Counted from the stretch's first letter, positions 37,451 to 46,894 are shown. The stretch is 64,000 bases of DNA from Terfezia claveryi (GCA_015179025.1 WHUX01000056.1:246301-310300); one strand, 5' to 3'. Notes: generated by a model from the sequence alone, not told the origin. A program made the numbers and translations.

Positions 37451-37867
37451 ACCGGGCCGTTGCGAGATTGCGAGATTACCCAGGCCGTTCCGGGATGGCA
37501 TAAATATTCATATCTTCTTATATTTCCTTACGCATTTGGCCTAACCAACGTAAATCATTTGATGCTATATTCCTAGATTCATGTCTACCTTAACCTCTAC
37601 CCTCTACGCAGTCACCATCCCATTCCAAACTCCAACACAAATGGTCTCCCAGCATAGCCGCGCTTGTTCTTGTAGTTTACCTGCATTATATGCATTTTGA
37701 AATAATCCATTTTATTCTCACGATTATCTTATAAGGCTATCTAACACGCTGCGCCCCAAAACCCCCATCTGTACCAGCCTTCACATCCGCGTCCCTAGAA
37801 TCCTAGATTCGCTGTCCATATGAGCCTGCAATTCACTGTCCATATTAGCCTGGATATCCACTAGAAT

Positions 37868-38195
37868 TGAGGAAGCAAATCAGCCTAGCAAATCAGCCTA
37901 GAATCGAGCGAGCAAATCAGCCTAGAATCGAGCAAGCAAATCAGCCTAGAATCGAGCGAGGAAATCAGCCTAGAATTGAGCGAGGAAATCAGCAGAGAAT
38001 TGAGCAAGGATATCACCGAATCGAGCAAGGAAATCAGCCTACAATCGAGCGAGCAAATCAGCGAGAAAATGAGCGAGCAAACCAGTGTAGAATTGAGCAA
38101 GCAAATCAGCCTAGAATTGAGAGAGGAAATCAGCAGAGAATTGAGCAAGGAAATCACCACTGGCATACAATCGAGCAAGGAAATCAGTCTAGAAT
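37868..38195 (+). repeat. 24-bp minisatellite, block 1 of the giant element
   Basis: About 13 units of the GAGCGAGCAAATCAGCCTAGAATC type. Because 24 is divisible by 3, all frames repeat an 8-residue peptide and stay open, so open frames here are not evidence of a gene. Confidence 0.9.
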
Positions 38196-38395
38196 CTTAT
38201 GTCAAAAGGCAAAACGAGTTACCCCAGTTCACTATACTCCGAGCGCCATCACACTACTTCTTAGGTCGCCCTCGTTGTAGACTTGTGGTTTGGTGGAGAT
38301 ATAGTGAACTGGAGCATTAAGGAATGGATACCCGACAACCCTGCTCCCGGTCCGCCGACAGTGATATTAAGGCAATTAACTTCTTGCCTCCACTG

Positions 38396-38461
38396 GGAAT
38401 CGAACTCGGGCCCTCAATAAATAAACATAAACCGTAAAGTAAAGAACTTACCACTGCGCTA
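38396..38461 (-). other. tRNA-like Pol III A and B boxes (degenerate tRNA or SINE head)
   Basis: The minus strand has TAGCGCAGTGG (38461-38451), matching the A box TRGCNNAGTGG, and GAGTTCGATTCC (38407-38396), matching the B box GGTTCGANTCC. The distance between them (about 43 bp) is longer than in an intronless tRNA, and the T-stem does not pair well, so this is not a functional tRNA by eye. A tRNA-derived SINE or tRNA fossil is the simplest reading. Confidence 0.45.
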
Positions 38462-38591
38462 TGCCTACTGTCAGTTTCAAACACTATAGTGCTATATTCT
38501 GCTAAAACTCGTTACTTTTTCTACTTGCCAATTCAATTGTAGAGACAGGCGCATAGAGATAGGAAACATACAGGGATAGGAAACATACAGT

Positions 38592-39790
38592 AGCATGGAT
38601 ATTTGCTCGCTCTATATGCCAGCCTAGATATTTGCTCGCCCTATATGCCAGCTTGGATATTTGCTCGTTCTACATGCCTGCCTGGATATTCGTTCGCTCT
38701 ATATATCGGCCTGGATATTCACTCGCTCTATATGTTAGCCTGGATATTCGCTCGCTTAATATGCCTGCCTGGATATTCGCTCGCCCCATATATCAGCCTG
38801 GATATTTGCTTGCCCCATATATCAGCCTGGATATTTGCTCGCCCCAGATATCAGCCTGGATATTTGCTGGCCCTAGATATTAGCCTGGATAACCCCCTCT
38901 GATGAGCCTGGATATTCCCCCTATATCTCGCTGGATATTCGCTCGCTCCATATGCCAACCTGAATATTCGCTCGCACTGGATATCAGCCTGGATATTCCC
39001 CCTATATCTCGCTGGATATTCACTCGCTCCATATGCCAACCTGAATATTCGCTCGTGCTGGATATCAGCCTGGATATTCGCTTGCCCTGGATATCAGCCT
39101 GCATATTCGCTTGCCCTAGATATTAGCCTGGATATTCGCTCGCTCCATATGCCAGCCTGAATATTCGCTCGCTCTATATGTTAGCCTGGATATTCGCTCG
39201 CTCTACATGTTAGCCTGGATATTCGCTCGCTCTATATGTTAGCCTGGATATTCGCTCACTCTATATGTTAGCCTGGATATTCGCTCGCTCTACATGTTAG
39301 CCTGGATATTCGCTCGCTCTATATGTTAGCCTGGATATTCGCTCGCTCTATATGTCAGCCTAGATATTCGCTCGCCCTGGATATCAGCCTATATATTTGC
39401 TCGACCTAGATATCAGCCTGGATATTTGCTCGCTCTATATATCAGCCTGAATATTTGCTCGCCTAATATATCAGCCTAGATATTCGCTCACCCTATATAT
39501 CAGCCTGGATATTCGCTTGCCCTATATGTTAGCTTGGATATTTGCTCGCTCTAGATATCAGCCTGGATAACCGCCTCCGGTGAGCCTGGATATTCTCCCT
39601 ATATCTCGCTGGATATTCGCTCGCTCCATATGCCAACCTGAATATTCGCTCGCGCTGGATATCAGCCTGGATATTCCCCCTATATCTCGCTAGATATTCA
39701 CTCGCTCCATATGCCAACCTGAATATTCACTTCGCTGGATATCAGCCTGGATATTCGCTTGCCCTATGTGTCAGCTGGGATATTCGATTG
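38592..39790 (+). repeat. 29-bp minisatellite with higher-order structure
   Basis: About 40 units of the AGCCTGGATATTCGCTCGCTC + TATATGTT type. Two blocks with CCCCCTATATCTCGCTGG variants (38880-39110 and 39560-39760) are near copies of each other, which is a higher-order duplication about 650 bp apart. All apparent ORFs here come from the repeat. Confidence 0.92.
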
Positions 39791-39854
39791 CCAGTACAAT
39801 ACGGGAGAAAATAAATAACAACTTCGTACCAATTGAAATTGGCAACTTCGTTGC

Positions 39855-40085
39855 CAATAATCGAGCAAGCAAATCAGCATATAATCGAGCGAGCAAATCA
39901 GCCTAGAATCGAGTAGCAAATCAGCATACCATTGAGTGAGCAAATCAGCCTAGAATCGAGCAAGCAAATCAGTGAGAAAATGAGCGAGCAAATGAGCGTG
40001 AAAATGAGCGAGAAAATGAGCGAGAAAATGAGCGAGCAAATGAGCGAAAAATGAGCGAGCAAGAGCAAACCAGGGTAGAATTGAG
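39855..40085 (+). repeat. 24-bp minisatellite, block 2
   Basis: Same unit as 37868-38195, followed by shorter GAGCGAGAAAAT and GAGCGAGCAAAT units. Together the two blocks flank the 29-bp satellite. Confidence 0.88.
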
Positions 40086-40338
40086 CGAGCAAAATTATTT
40101 GGAAGGAATGAACAGGAGAAAAGCTCTAAGTCCCAGCCGGGCACACCTTGGAAATAGGGACTTGCCGTGTCTTGCCGCCAGCCATTACAGTTGGATCGAC
40201 TGGCGCTGCCTTAAAACCATATTACATGTCTTACCTACAATCATCCTGCCGCGTCGGTTGGGGCTCCTCCTGCAATTGGCAAAACCTAGCACAAAGGAGG
40301 AAATACCCATATATGGGAAACGAATGAGAAGACAAATA

Positions 40339-40590
40339 TATAGAAATGATGGTTTTTCGGCCTCTATATATGCATGCAATTCATGCTTCCGCTAGCTCTA
40401 GATATTGGTGTTTTGCATGCTTCATATAGCACCAGCGGAAGCATGCAAAACACCAATACCTAGAGCTAGCGAAAGCATGAAAACCACCAATATATAGTGC
40501 CAGTGGAAGCATACAAAACACCAATATCTAGAGCCAGCGGAAGCATGAATTGCATGCATATATAGAGGCCGAAAAGCCATCATTTCTATA
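40339..40590. repeat. long palindrome with CATGCTTCCGCTAGCTCTAG units
   Basis: The left arm TATAGAAATGATGG...CTCTATATATGCATGC is mirrored at the right by GCATGCATATATAGAGGCCG...CCATCATTTCTATA. The interior repeats the motif CATGCTTCCGCTGGCTCTAG + ATATTGGTGTT about four times. Related units occur at about 43118-43240. Confidence 0.88.
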
Positions 40591-40608
40591 TCCCATAGAC
40601 CGCTAATA

Positions 40609-41444
40609 CACTCAAACCTTGCTATACCGGACTGCATAAATCCGCTGTAATCTGTCCGGTATAGCTAATATCCGTTATAGGAAATAGCATGGGGTCTGTT
40701 CTAGGGTGCTTCAGATATTGTTTACCTTACCTATACAACCGTTCCCTTATCACCACCGGAACCAACTCTCAACAAGTAAATACTCGAGTTGAAAATTAGT
40801 TGAAGAGTATCTTGACTATAATGAAGATGGAGTGAATACTACTATGTTTAGATATTGAGGACAGCGAAGAGGAAGATCTTGAGGACCTTTTTGCGCCACC
40901 TCCTATACCTTCAATTACAACTGCTCAAGCACGCTCTCACCTTACTGAGCTTATTCGGCATTTGGAGGCTCTTACAGTTTCAGAACTTCCTGGAGGAAAG
41001 CCCCATCTTAATATCTTTGATGTTAGCTATTATCTTGAACAAGCTCTTACTGGCAATATGCATGAGACACGTGTTCAGCGTCTTTATTACTGATTGGTTT
41101 TCACCGGTAGTATCCTCATTTCAACGTCTATAAGTGTGGATTATGTTCTACTGTTTTGTTCTATAGCTGTTCCATTTCGTGGTTGCGCTATTTTGTATTC
41201 TTTTCTATGCTATTGTGCTGTTTTGAGGCCTTACTACTGTTACCATTCTATTATAGCAATTACATTTACCTGTAATAATCCCTGTAACAATCCCGGTAAC
41301 CCCTTACCAGCCCATCCGGTACGGTATCCGGTATAGTAAGTAGATGCCTCACCTAAATGGTTGAAAATGGAAAATTTTGACCTGAGCCGTCCAGTATACC
41401 AAGGGATCTGCTATAGCGAGGTCCGGTATAGCAAGGTTTGAGTG
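40609..41444 (+). mobile_element. internally deleted pogo/Fot1-like element nested in the giant element
   Basis: TIRs CACTCAAACCTTGCTATACCGGAC (40609 on) and GTCCGGTATAGCAAGGTTTG + AGTG (ending 41444) are flanked by TA (40607-40608, 41445-41446), the target duplication of Tc1/mariner-pogo elements. At 836 bp it is well below the usual 1.8-2 kb for Fot1-like elements, consistent with a deletion derivative. It keeps only the C-terminal coding end. Confidence 0.88.
40848..41093 (+). pseudogene. C-terminal fragment of a pogo/Fot1-like transposase
   Basis: An 82-codon open stretch (LDIEDSEEEDLEDLF at its start, then AQARSHLTELIRHLEAL, ending MHETRVQRLYY and TGA). An acidic patch followed by an amphipathic end is typical of the C-terminus of Fot1/pogo transposases encoded just inside the right TIR. 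The DDE core and the CENP-B type N-terminus are deleted. Confidence 0.65.
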
Positions 41445-41445
41445 T

Positions 41446-41732
41446 ACAAGCTCCATGTGCATTGCAGCAGCAACTAAGCCAGAAGCAGTAATAACACCAA
41501 CAGTTGGCGGGCACTGGCCTCTCGATGGATACCCCTATAGCACAACATCCTCTCTTGCACAACATCTTCTATAGTACAACATTCTATAGCTAGAATAGCA
41601 TACATCCACAGAATAACATCCATAACATCCACCCATAAACACAACACCTCTATCAATATGCTTTACTTTATTATCATCTTCCTTACCATGTTGGCGGCAA
41701 CTTTGGCCACTACCATAACTACGGCCAGATAG
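41446..41732. other. spacer with CACAACATC repeats
   Basis: Short irregular repeats (CACAACATCCTC, CACAACATCTTC, ACAACATTC; also AACATCCATAACATCCACC). No coding signal I can defend; it may hold the 5' exons of the open frame that follows. Confidence 0.4.
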
Positions 41733-42095
41733 ACGACCATTAATAGTCGAATAGATCTTAATGCAAAGCTGCAAAGATCTATAGATCTTGATGCAAAGCT
41801 GCAAAGATCTATAGATCTTGATGCAAAGCTGCAAAGATCTATAGATCTACAAGTTCTGGCGGAGTTTAAGGAGGAACGCATTTTACGGTATTGCACTGAC
41901 CAATTGAAGCGTCTGCGCGTCGAGGAATACTGCCATGAGCAATTGACACGTCTTCAAGAAGAAAATGTGCAAATACTACCCTTACTAGCCTATCGTCCTC
42001 GTTACCCATTTTCTTTATTAAAAAAGAAAAAAGTTAGGTGGGCTGACGGGTGGGTTGACCCTGATTGTGGGTCAACAATGGATGCTGATGAATAG
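41733..42095 (+). CDS. hypothetical protein C-terminus with 10-residue repeats
   Basis: Open from after a TAG at 41730-41732 to TGA-like end at 42095 (121 codons) without an early ATG; the first ATG-independent start candidates are weak, so this is probably a last exon. It begins with about 3.5 repeats of SIDLDAKLQR encoded by a 30-bp tandem repeat (41750-41850), then EFKEERILRYCTDQLKRLR and EEYCHEQLTRLQEENVQILP, strongly helical and coiled-coil-like, and ends with KKKKVRWADGWVDPDCGSTM. Composition is normal and the frame is not damaged. It lies on the strand opposite to the transposase. Function unknown; it may be a second protein of the giant element or a captured host fragment. Confidence 0.45.
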   Translation, partial: TTINSRIDLNAKLQRSIDLDAKLQRSIDLDAKLQRSIDLQVLAEFKEERILRYCTDQLKRLRVEEYCHEQLTRLQEENVQILPLLAYRPRYPFSLLKKKKVRWADGWVDPDCGSTMDADE

Positions 42096-42117
42096 GATGA
42101 TTGGAAGGGATCATGGA

Positions 42118-42176
42118 AAGAAAAAAAAATATTAAAAAAAAAAAAATATTAAAAAAAAAAAAAAAAAAAAAAATGG
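42118..42176 (+). repeat. poly-A / AAAATATT tract
   Basis: A-rich low complexity immediately 3' of the helical open frame. It could be a relic of retrotransposition of a transcript end, or simple slippage. Confidence 0.7.
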
Positions 42177-42189
42177 AGTTGGTTCTTTT

Positions 42190-42830
42190 TCTGGGGGGGA
42201 GTTATTGTGGGAGAGCTGGTAGAGGGAGGGCTTGGAGGGGAGTTATTGTAAGGAGAGCTGGTGGCGGGAGAGCTTGGGGGAGTTATTGTATAAGAGCTGG
42301 TGGTAGGAGGGACTGGTAATGGGGGCAAGGGCTAGCAGCGGGAGGGACTGGGGGCGGGGGCAAGGGCTGGCGGCGGGAGGGACTGGCAGCGGGGGCTGGC
42401 GGCAGGGGCAAGGGCTGGCGGCGGGAGGGACTGGCGGCGGGAGGGACTGACAGTGGGGGCGCTGGTGGCGGGAGGGACTGGAGGGTGGGGCTGGTGGCGG
42501 GGGCAAGGGCTGGCAGCGGGAGGGACTGGCGGCGGGGGCTGGTGGCGGGAGGGGAGGGCTGGCGGCAGGAGGGACTGGGGGCGGGAGGGGGAGGTAGGGC
42601 AGGGGGTAGGGGGGTAGGGGGGTAGGGGGAGAGGTGGGGTAGGGGGGTAGGGGGGGAGGTAGAGGAGGTAGGGAGGTGGAGTAGGGGGGTAGGGGGGGAG
42701 GTGGGGAGGTGGGGTAGGGGGGGAGGTGGGGAGGTGGGGTAGGGGGGGAGGTGGGGAGGTGGGGTAGGGGGGGTAGGGGGGGAGGTAGGGAGGTGGAGCA
42801 GGGGGTAGGAAGGGAGGGGGAGGGTTTTTT
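42190..42830 (+). repeat. 640-bp G-rich purine tract with potential G-quadruplexes
   Basis: The plus strand is almost without C for long stretches and is built of GGGAGGGACTGGCGGC units (to about 42590) and then GGGGTAGGGGGGGAGGTGGG units. Many runs of four or more G lie close together, a strong G-quadruplex pattern. The opposite strand is open as a Pro-rich frame; this is an artefact. Confidence 0.9.
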
Positions 42831-42994
42831 TCTTTGTATTCTTATTTTTCTATCTTCTTATATATCATGACTGGCTAGGGCTAGGCTCTTTGGGTGATAA
42901 AAGTAAGTACCTTACTCCTTATACCTTTGCTATAGATGTTAACTAACCTACATACCATATAGGCAACAGCAGCAGTGAACTTTAGGTTTGTATC

Positions 42995-43080
42995 TATTTC
43001 TATTATCTATTTCTATTATCCATTTCTATTATCTATTTCTATTATTTATTTCTATTATCATTTCTATAATCTATGTACAT
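42995..43080 (+). repeat. TCTATTTCTATTA microsatellite
   Basis: About six units of TCTATTTCTATTATC with small changes. Confidence 0.85.
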
Positions 43081-43117
43081 AATAAACAATAGGGAAATTT
43101 ACAATGAGTGCATGTAT

Positions 43118-43240
43118 ACTGGTGTTTTGCATGCTTCCACTGGTACTATATATTGGTGTTTTTCATGCTTCCGCTGGCTCTGTATATTGGTTTTTTCATG
43201 CTTTTGCCAGCTCTAGATATTGGTGTGTTTCATGCTAGGA
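43118..43240 (+). repeat. CATGCTTCCGCTGG-type repeats
   Basis: Three units of TTGGTGTTTTGCATGCTTCC type, related to the palindrome at 40339-40590. Confidence 0.75.
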
Positions 43241-43309
43241 AGTATGATGGAAGTGGACGCTGACTGAGGCAGATAATTTCTCATATGGATGCGGATATAC
43301 AGGCTAAGA

Positions 43310-43480
43310 AGGACCCCCGTATCTCCCGCTTGCTCAATCCTCCGCTTGCCTAATCCCCCACTTGCTCAATCCCTATACCCACTTGCTCAATCCCCCACTT
43401 GCTCAATCCTCATACCCACTTGCTCAATCCCCCGCTTGCTCAATCCTCATACCCACTTGCTCAATCCCCCGCTTGCTTAA
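43310..43480 (+). repeat. CTTGCTCAATCC short tandem repeats
   Basis: About nine units of CCCACTTGCTCAATCCCC with CTCATA insertions. It ends just downstream of the transposase stop on the other strand. Confidence 0.85.
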
Positions 43481-43494
43481 CATCCTGCTAGCTC

Positions 43495-45428
43495 TTATAT
43501 TGAATTCGTACATGGGTGCGGCCCTGATCCAGTATGACAATGGGCAGTACATGAACGTCCTTCTTTTTTGCATTGGCAGCGACGGTCAGAACATAGGCCT
43601 TTGCATTTGCAGCGAACTATAGATCCAGCAGAGGCAAGACGTGCAACTTCATACAGTGACTTTGGTTTTTGACTTTGCCATTCTAATGGAATAGACTCAA
43701 GGTAGGCTGGTCTAATACTGGAAGGAAGCCGCTCCAATTCGCTAGTGGGATAGTATCGATCTAACAGGCCATATTCACTATATAGCTGATGTCGGTCAGG
43801 ATGAGGCTTGTAGACAACTCTACAAAAAATTCGACGATAGTCGGTAGAAGCTCGATCAATACCAGGAATTCGTAAGCTGACGAGATCACCTATTATGAAG
43901 GTATCTATTTTGTGCTGTTGAATATATCGATTTGCCATTTTCTTTCGAGCTGTTGCAGTACGTTTGCGGACTTTTGCTAGCATAATGTCGGTACTGCAGT
44001 GGGAAGTTCAAGTTGAACAGAAGTAGATTGACTCGAAGGTTCAATCAAACTGTTTTCCTCGTCATCCTCCTCCTCCTCATTCTCCTCATTATCCTCCTCT
44101 TGCTCATCCTCTTCCTCATCATCTTCTTCCTCTTCCTCCTCCTCCTCCCCCTCCTCCTCATCCTCCTCCTCCTCTTCATTATCCTCATCTTCTACTTCCT
44201 TATTATCATTCTCTACTTCCTCATCATTTGCATCTAGGATTGGAAATAAACGACCTGGAAGATGATGTACTTTTTGTTTAAATACAACTTCATATGGACT
44301 ATATCCAGTTGTCGAGTGAATCTAATATTATTAGTTTCATTATTATAAGACTAGCCTGAGTATTAGAAATAATTACTTACTTGTTGATTCATTGCTAAAA
44401 TTACAATAGGTAAAATCTGTACCCATCGATTGTCACCTGATTTAGCTTTGGCCATTTGAATCTTCTGCTTTAGAACAGTATTTGCTTGTTCTATTAATCC
44501 TTGTGTTTGAGAATGGCGTGGACGTCCTCGTATTAAAGAAATTCCATGATATTCTATAATAACAAGTACTTCACCTTTAAACTCATTACCATTGTCGCAT
44601 TGAAGAATTTTTGGTGGACCAAATTGTCCAATCCACATGAGGAGGATATTAGCAACTTCAGTACTTTCCTTAGACTTTAAAGGATAAGCACTAGAAAATT
44701 TACTAAAATGATCGCGAATATGTAAAATCTATTGGTATTCCCCATCTGGATCAACTCGCATATCGATTAGATCAATTTGTACTCGTTCCCAAAGATTATT
44801 AACAATGATTGGTTGTAGTGGACCACGACTTTGACTTGGTTTATTACGTGCACATAGTTGACAATGCTGTAACAGTTCTATAACCTATACCAAAAATTAA
44901 TATTAATATATACTAAGTAGATTCAGACTTAACTATACCTCCTTACGATTAATTCTATGATACTTCTCACTAATAGTTGCATAGGTTTTGTTCTTGCCTG
45001 CATGCTTTAATGCATCATGAGTATGTGCAATAATGTCAAATACGTCATGCTCTAAGACTACTCGTTGATTATTTTTCCCAGCAATAAAATATAAAGCATT
45101 ATTTCGTAGCTCATATTCCTTGAGTGCCTTTGATCGTAGCTTAATTTCTGTTGTATTGCCTTTAGCAGCCTTTAGATTTGGATCTCGAAGGTATGCCTTA
45201 ATTTTGCGATACCTAGATAGCATTTATTAGTCACTATTATACTAGATAATTTCAGGGTTATTACTTCTCAAGAGTCAAGCGAGATTTGTTACTTGTTGTA
45301 TACAAATACTCTTCAAAGTTGGTGTGGGCAGTACCAGAAAATGCTTCAATAGCACTTGGAGATGGAGTGGACCCTAGAGGATGAAACTGGTTGAGATCAG
45401 TCTCAGTATGATCTTGAGCGATAGACAT
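43495..45428 (-). pseudogene. integrase-type transposase of the giant element (GINGER/KRBA2-like), one nonsense codon
   Basis: Model: ATG at 45428; exons 45428-45265, 45212-44939, 44884-44381, 44321-43977, all GT-AG and in phase; a further open part lies at 43983-43495 in another frame. Domains: N-terminal SPSAIEAFSGT; HHCC zinc finger (HTHDALKHAGKNKTY ... HCQLC, to residue 157); DDE core with VQIDLIDM (Asp184), LQCDNGNEF (Asp243) and SQTQGLIEQ (Glu278), that is D-58-D-34-E; then GYSPYEVVF, a long Glu/Asp tract (44040-44230), a VGD-like IIGDLVSLRIPGIDR and a CXC-like Cys cluster (CKCKGLCSDRRCQC). The core plus Cys cluster is the layout of GINGER transposases and their domesticated relatives such as KRBA2. 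Damage: TAG at 44729-44731, probably from TGG, and an unresolved frame change near 43980. It may be inactive in this copy. Confidence 0.8.
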
Positions 45429-45429
45429 T

Positions 45430-45592
45430 GGTAGAGATTGGTAAGAGTGTGATATTGTAGAGACCGGTAAGAGTGTGATATTGTAGAGACCGGTAAGAGT
45501 ATGATATTGTAGAGACCAGTAAGAGTGTGATATTGTAGAGACCGGTAAGAGTGTGATATTGTAGAGACTGGTAAGAGTGTGATCAAGTAAAG
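45430..45592 (-). repeat. 26-bp tandem repeats just upstream of the transposase start
   Basis: About six units of GAGACCGGTAAGAGTGTGAT + ATTGTA immediately 5' of the ATG at 45428. They lie in the promoter or 5'UTR of the transposase gene and could set its expression. Confidence 0.85.
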
Positions 45593-45654
45593 CAATAGTT
45601 AAAACTCTGTGGCATTGTGATCTTTAAAGGCTACTATTGTGAGGGCTACATCCT

Positions 45655-45830
45655 CTTGTTCTTTGACCTAATGTTTCTCTACATAATAACCTTCATTTCG
45701 GGTATACCTCTACTGAGTATTTTCTACGATAGGTCATTTTATGTTATCTCCGATGTTCTTTGACCAAATGTTGCTACAAAATTACCTTCATATCGGATAT
45801 GTCCCTATTTAGTAATTTTAATGTCACTGT
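45655..45830. repeat. imperfect direct repeat of about 75 bp
   Basis: GTTCTTTGACCTAATGTTTC (45658) recurs as GTTCTTTGACCAAATGTTGC (45753), each followed by CTACATAATAACCTTCAT-like sequence and a TCGGATATG/TCGGGTATA block. It lies between the transposase promoter and the right arm. Confidence 0.75.
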
Positions 45831-45951
45831 GGCTGCTGTGGCCGCAATGCTTGTTACTATCCGTGACATTGAACAATTTAATCCCGTAACGGCCTGGTCC
45901 GTTGCGATATCCAGCCATACCATAACGGCCTGGTCCGTTGCGATATCCAGT

Positions 45952-45985
45952 CCATACCAGTATGGACCGGGCCATACCGGTATGG
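45952..45985. promoter_or_regulatory. CCATACCRGTATGG palindromes, right arm
   Basis: 45952-45965 (CCATACCAGTATGG) and 45972-45985 (perfect CCATACCGGTATGG), mirroring the three copies in the left arm. A GTTGCGATATCCAG repeat lies just inside. Confidence 0.55.
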
Positions 45986-46894
45986 ACCGGATCCCGGAAC
46001 GGACCAGAACATATATATATATGCGAGAAACTCGTGCTTTGGAGACTTATATATATATATGCGAGAAACTCATGCTTTTGGAGATTTATATATATATATG
46101 CGAGAAACTCGTGCTTTTGGAGATATATAGAGAAATGCATGCATTCGCGGGCATATATATATATATGTGTGAGAAACTGGTGCTTTTAGAGACAAAGAGA
46201 AATGCATGCATTCGCAGGCAAGACTAATATATATGCATAGGCGAGAAACTTATGCATTGGCAGCCTCTAGATCTACATGGAATCAATCTATAACCCTCAA
46301 AAGCACGAGATTCTCGCATATATACTAATGAGCCTCAAAAGCACGAGTTTCTCGCATATATATATATAAGTCTCCAAAGCACGAGTTTCTCGCATATATA
46401 TATATATATCTCCAAAAGCATGAGTTTCTTGCATATATATATATAAGTCTCCAAAGCACGAGTTTCTCGCATATATATATATAAGTCTCCAAAAGCATGA
46501 GTTTCTTGCATATATATATATAAGTCTCCAAAGCACGAGTTTCTCGCATATATATATATAAGTCTCCAAAAGCATGAGTTTCTCGCATGCTCAAGTCCAT
46601 ATGAACAAGCCCGCCATCAGTGCTCCTATTACCCACTTCGGTAAACCCACGGCTGGCGGGCCTATGTAGCCTGAAACATGCATGTGTTGATCTGTTACTC
46701 CAGCGTGCGCAAATCTGCCTTTCGACCAATCAACACATATTTCCCGGCCGCGTCAACCGACAGATATTTCTAGGGCTGCGCGAACCAACAGAACACGAGA
46801 GCACGTGCACCCCCTCTTTTCAAAGGTATGACACATAACGCAGCCAGCCAGTAGTCGGCGGAAGGTCAAGCAGCCAGCGTTGAGGTTAGGACTC

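Larger units (their letters stand above)
35029..37500 (+). repeat. left terminal inverted arm
   Basis: From the tip inward: about 180 bp GC-rich tip (only loosely similar to the right tip), a well-conserved part from GCGCCCTAGGGTTCAG (35211) onward, about ten units of a 105-125-bp tandem repeat (35717-36870), a unique part, a TATATA/GAAACTCATGC repeat block (37165-37355), and three CCATACCGGTATGG palindromes (37379-37450). The same order occurs in reverse complement at 45870-48564. Confidence 0.88.

Noticed and set aside
37024..37576. Open frames of 100-159 codons in all three plus-strand frames, and their mirror images at 46297-46729
   Set aside because: They consist of translated TATATA/GAAACTC repeats (YIYMRETRAL-type peptides) and exist in both arms on opposite strands.
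37867..38320. Open frames of 114-137 codons with NQPRIERA or SEQISLELS repeats
   Set aside because: The 24-bp unit is a multiple of three, so every frame is open. Coiled-coil appearance follows from the repeat.
38370..38470. Functional tRNA gene
   Set aside because: A and B boxes are present but the T-stem does not pair and the box spacing is too long for a plain tRNA, so it is listed only as tRNA-like.
38592..39790. CRISPR-like array
   Set aside because: The 29-bp units have no unique spacers, the surrounding sequence is eukaryotic and RIP-mutated, and the units diverge gradually. It is a minisatellite.
42243..42506. Pro/Ser-rich 87-codon frame on the minus strand
   Set aside because: Antisense of the G-rich purine tract; composition fully explains it.
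44013..44237. Leu/Ile-rich 74-codon plus-strand frame, membrane-like
   Set aside because: Antisense of the acidic Glu/Asp tract of the transposase.
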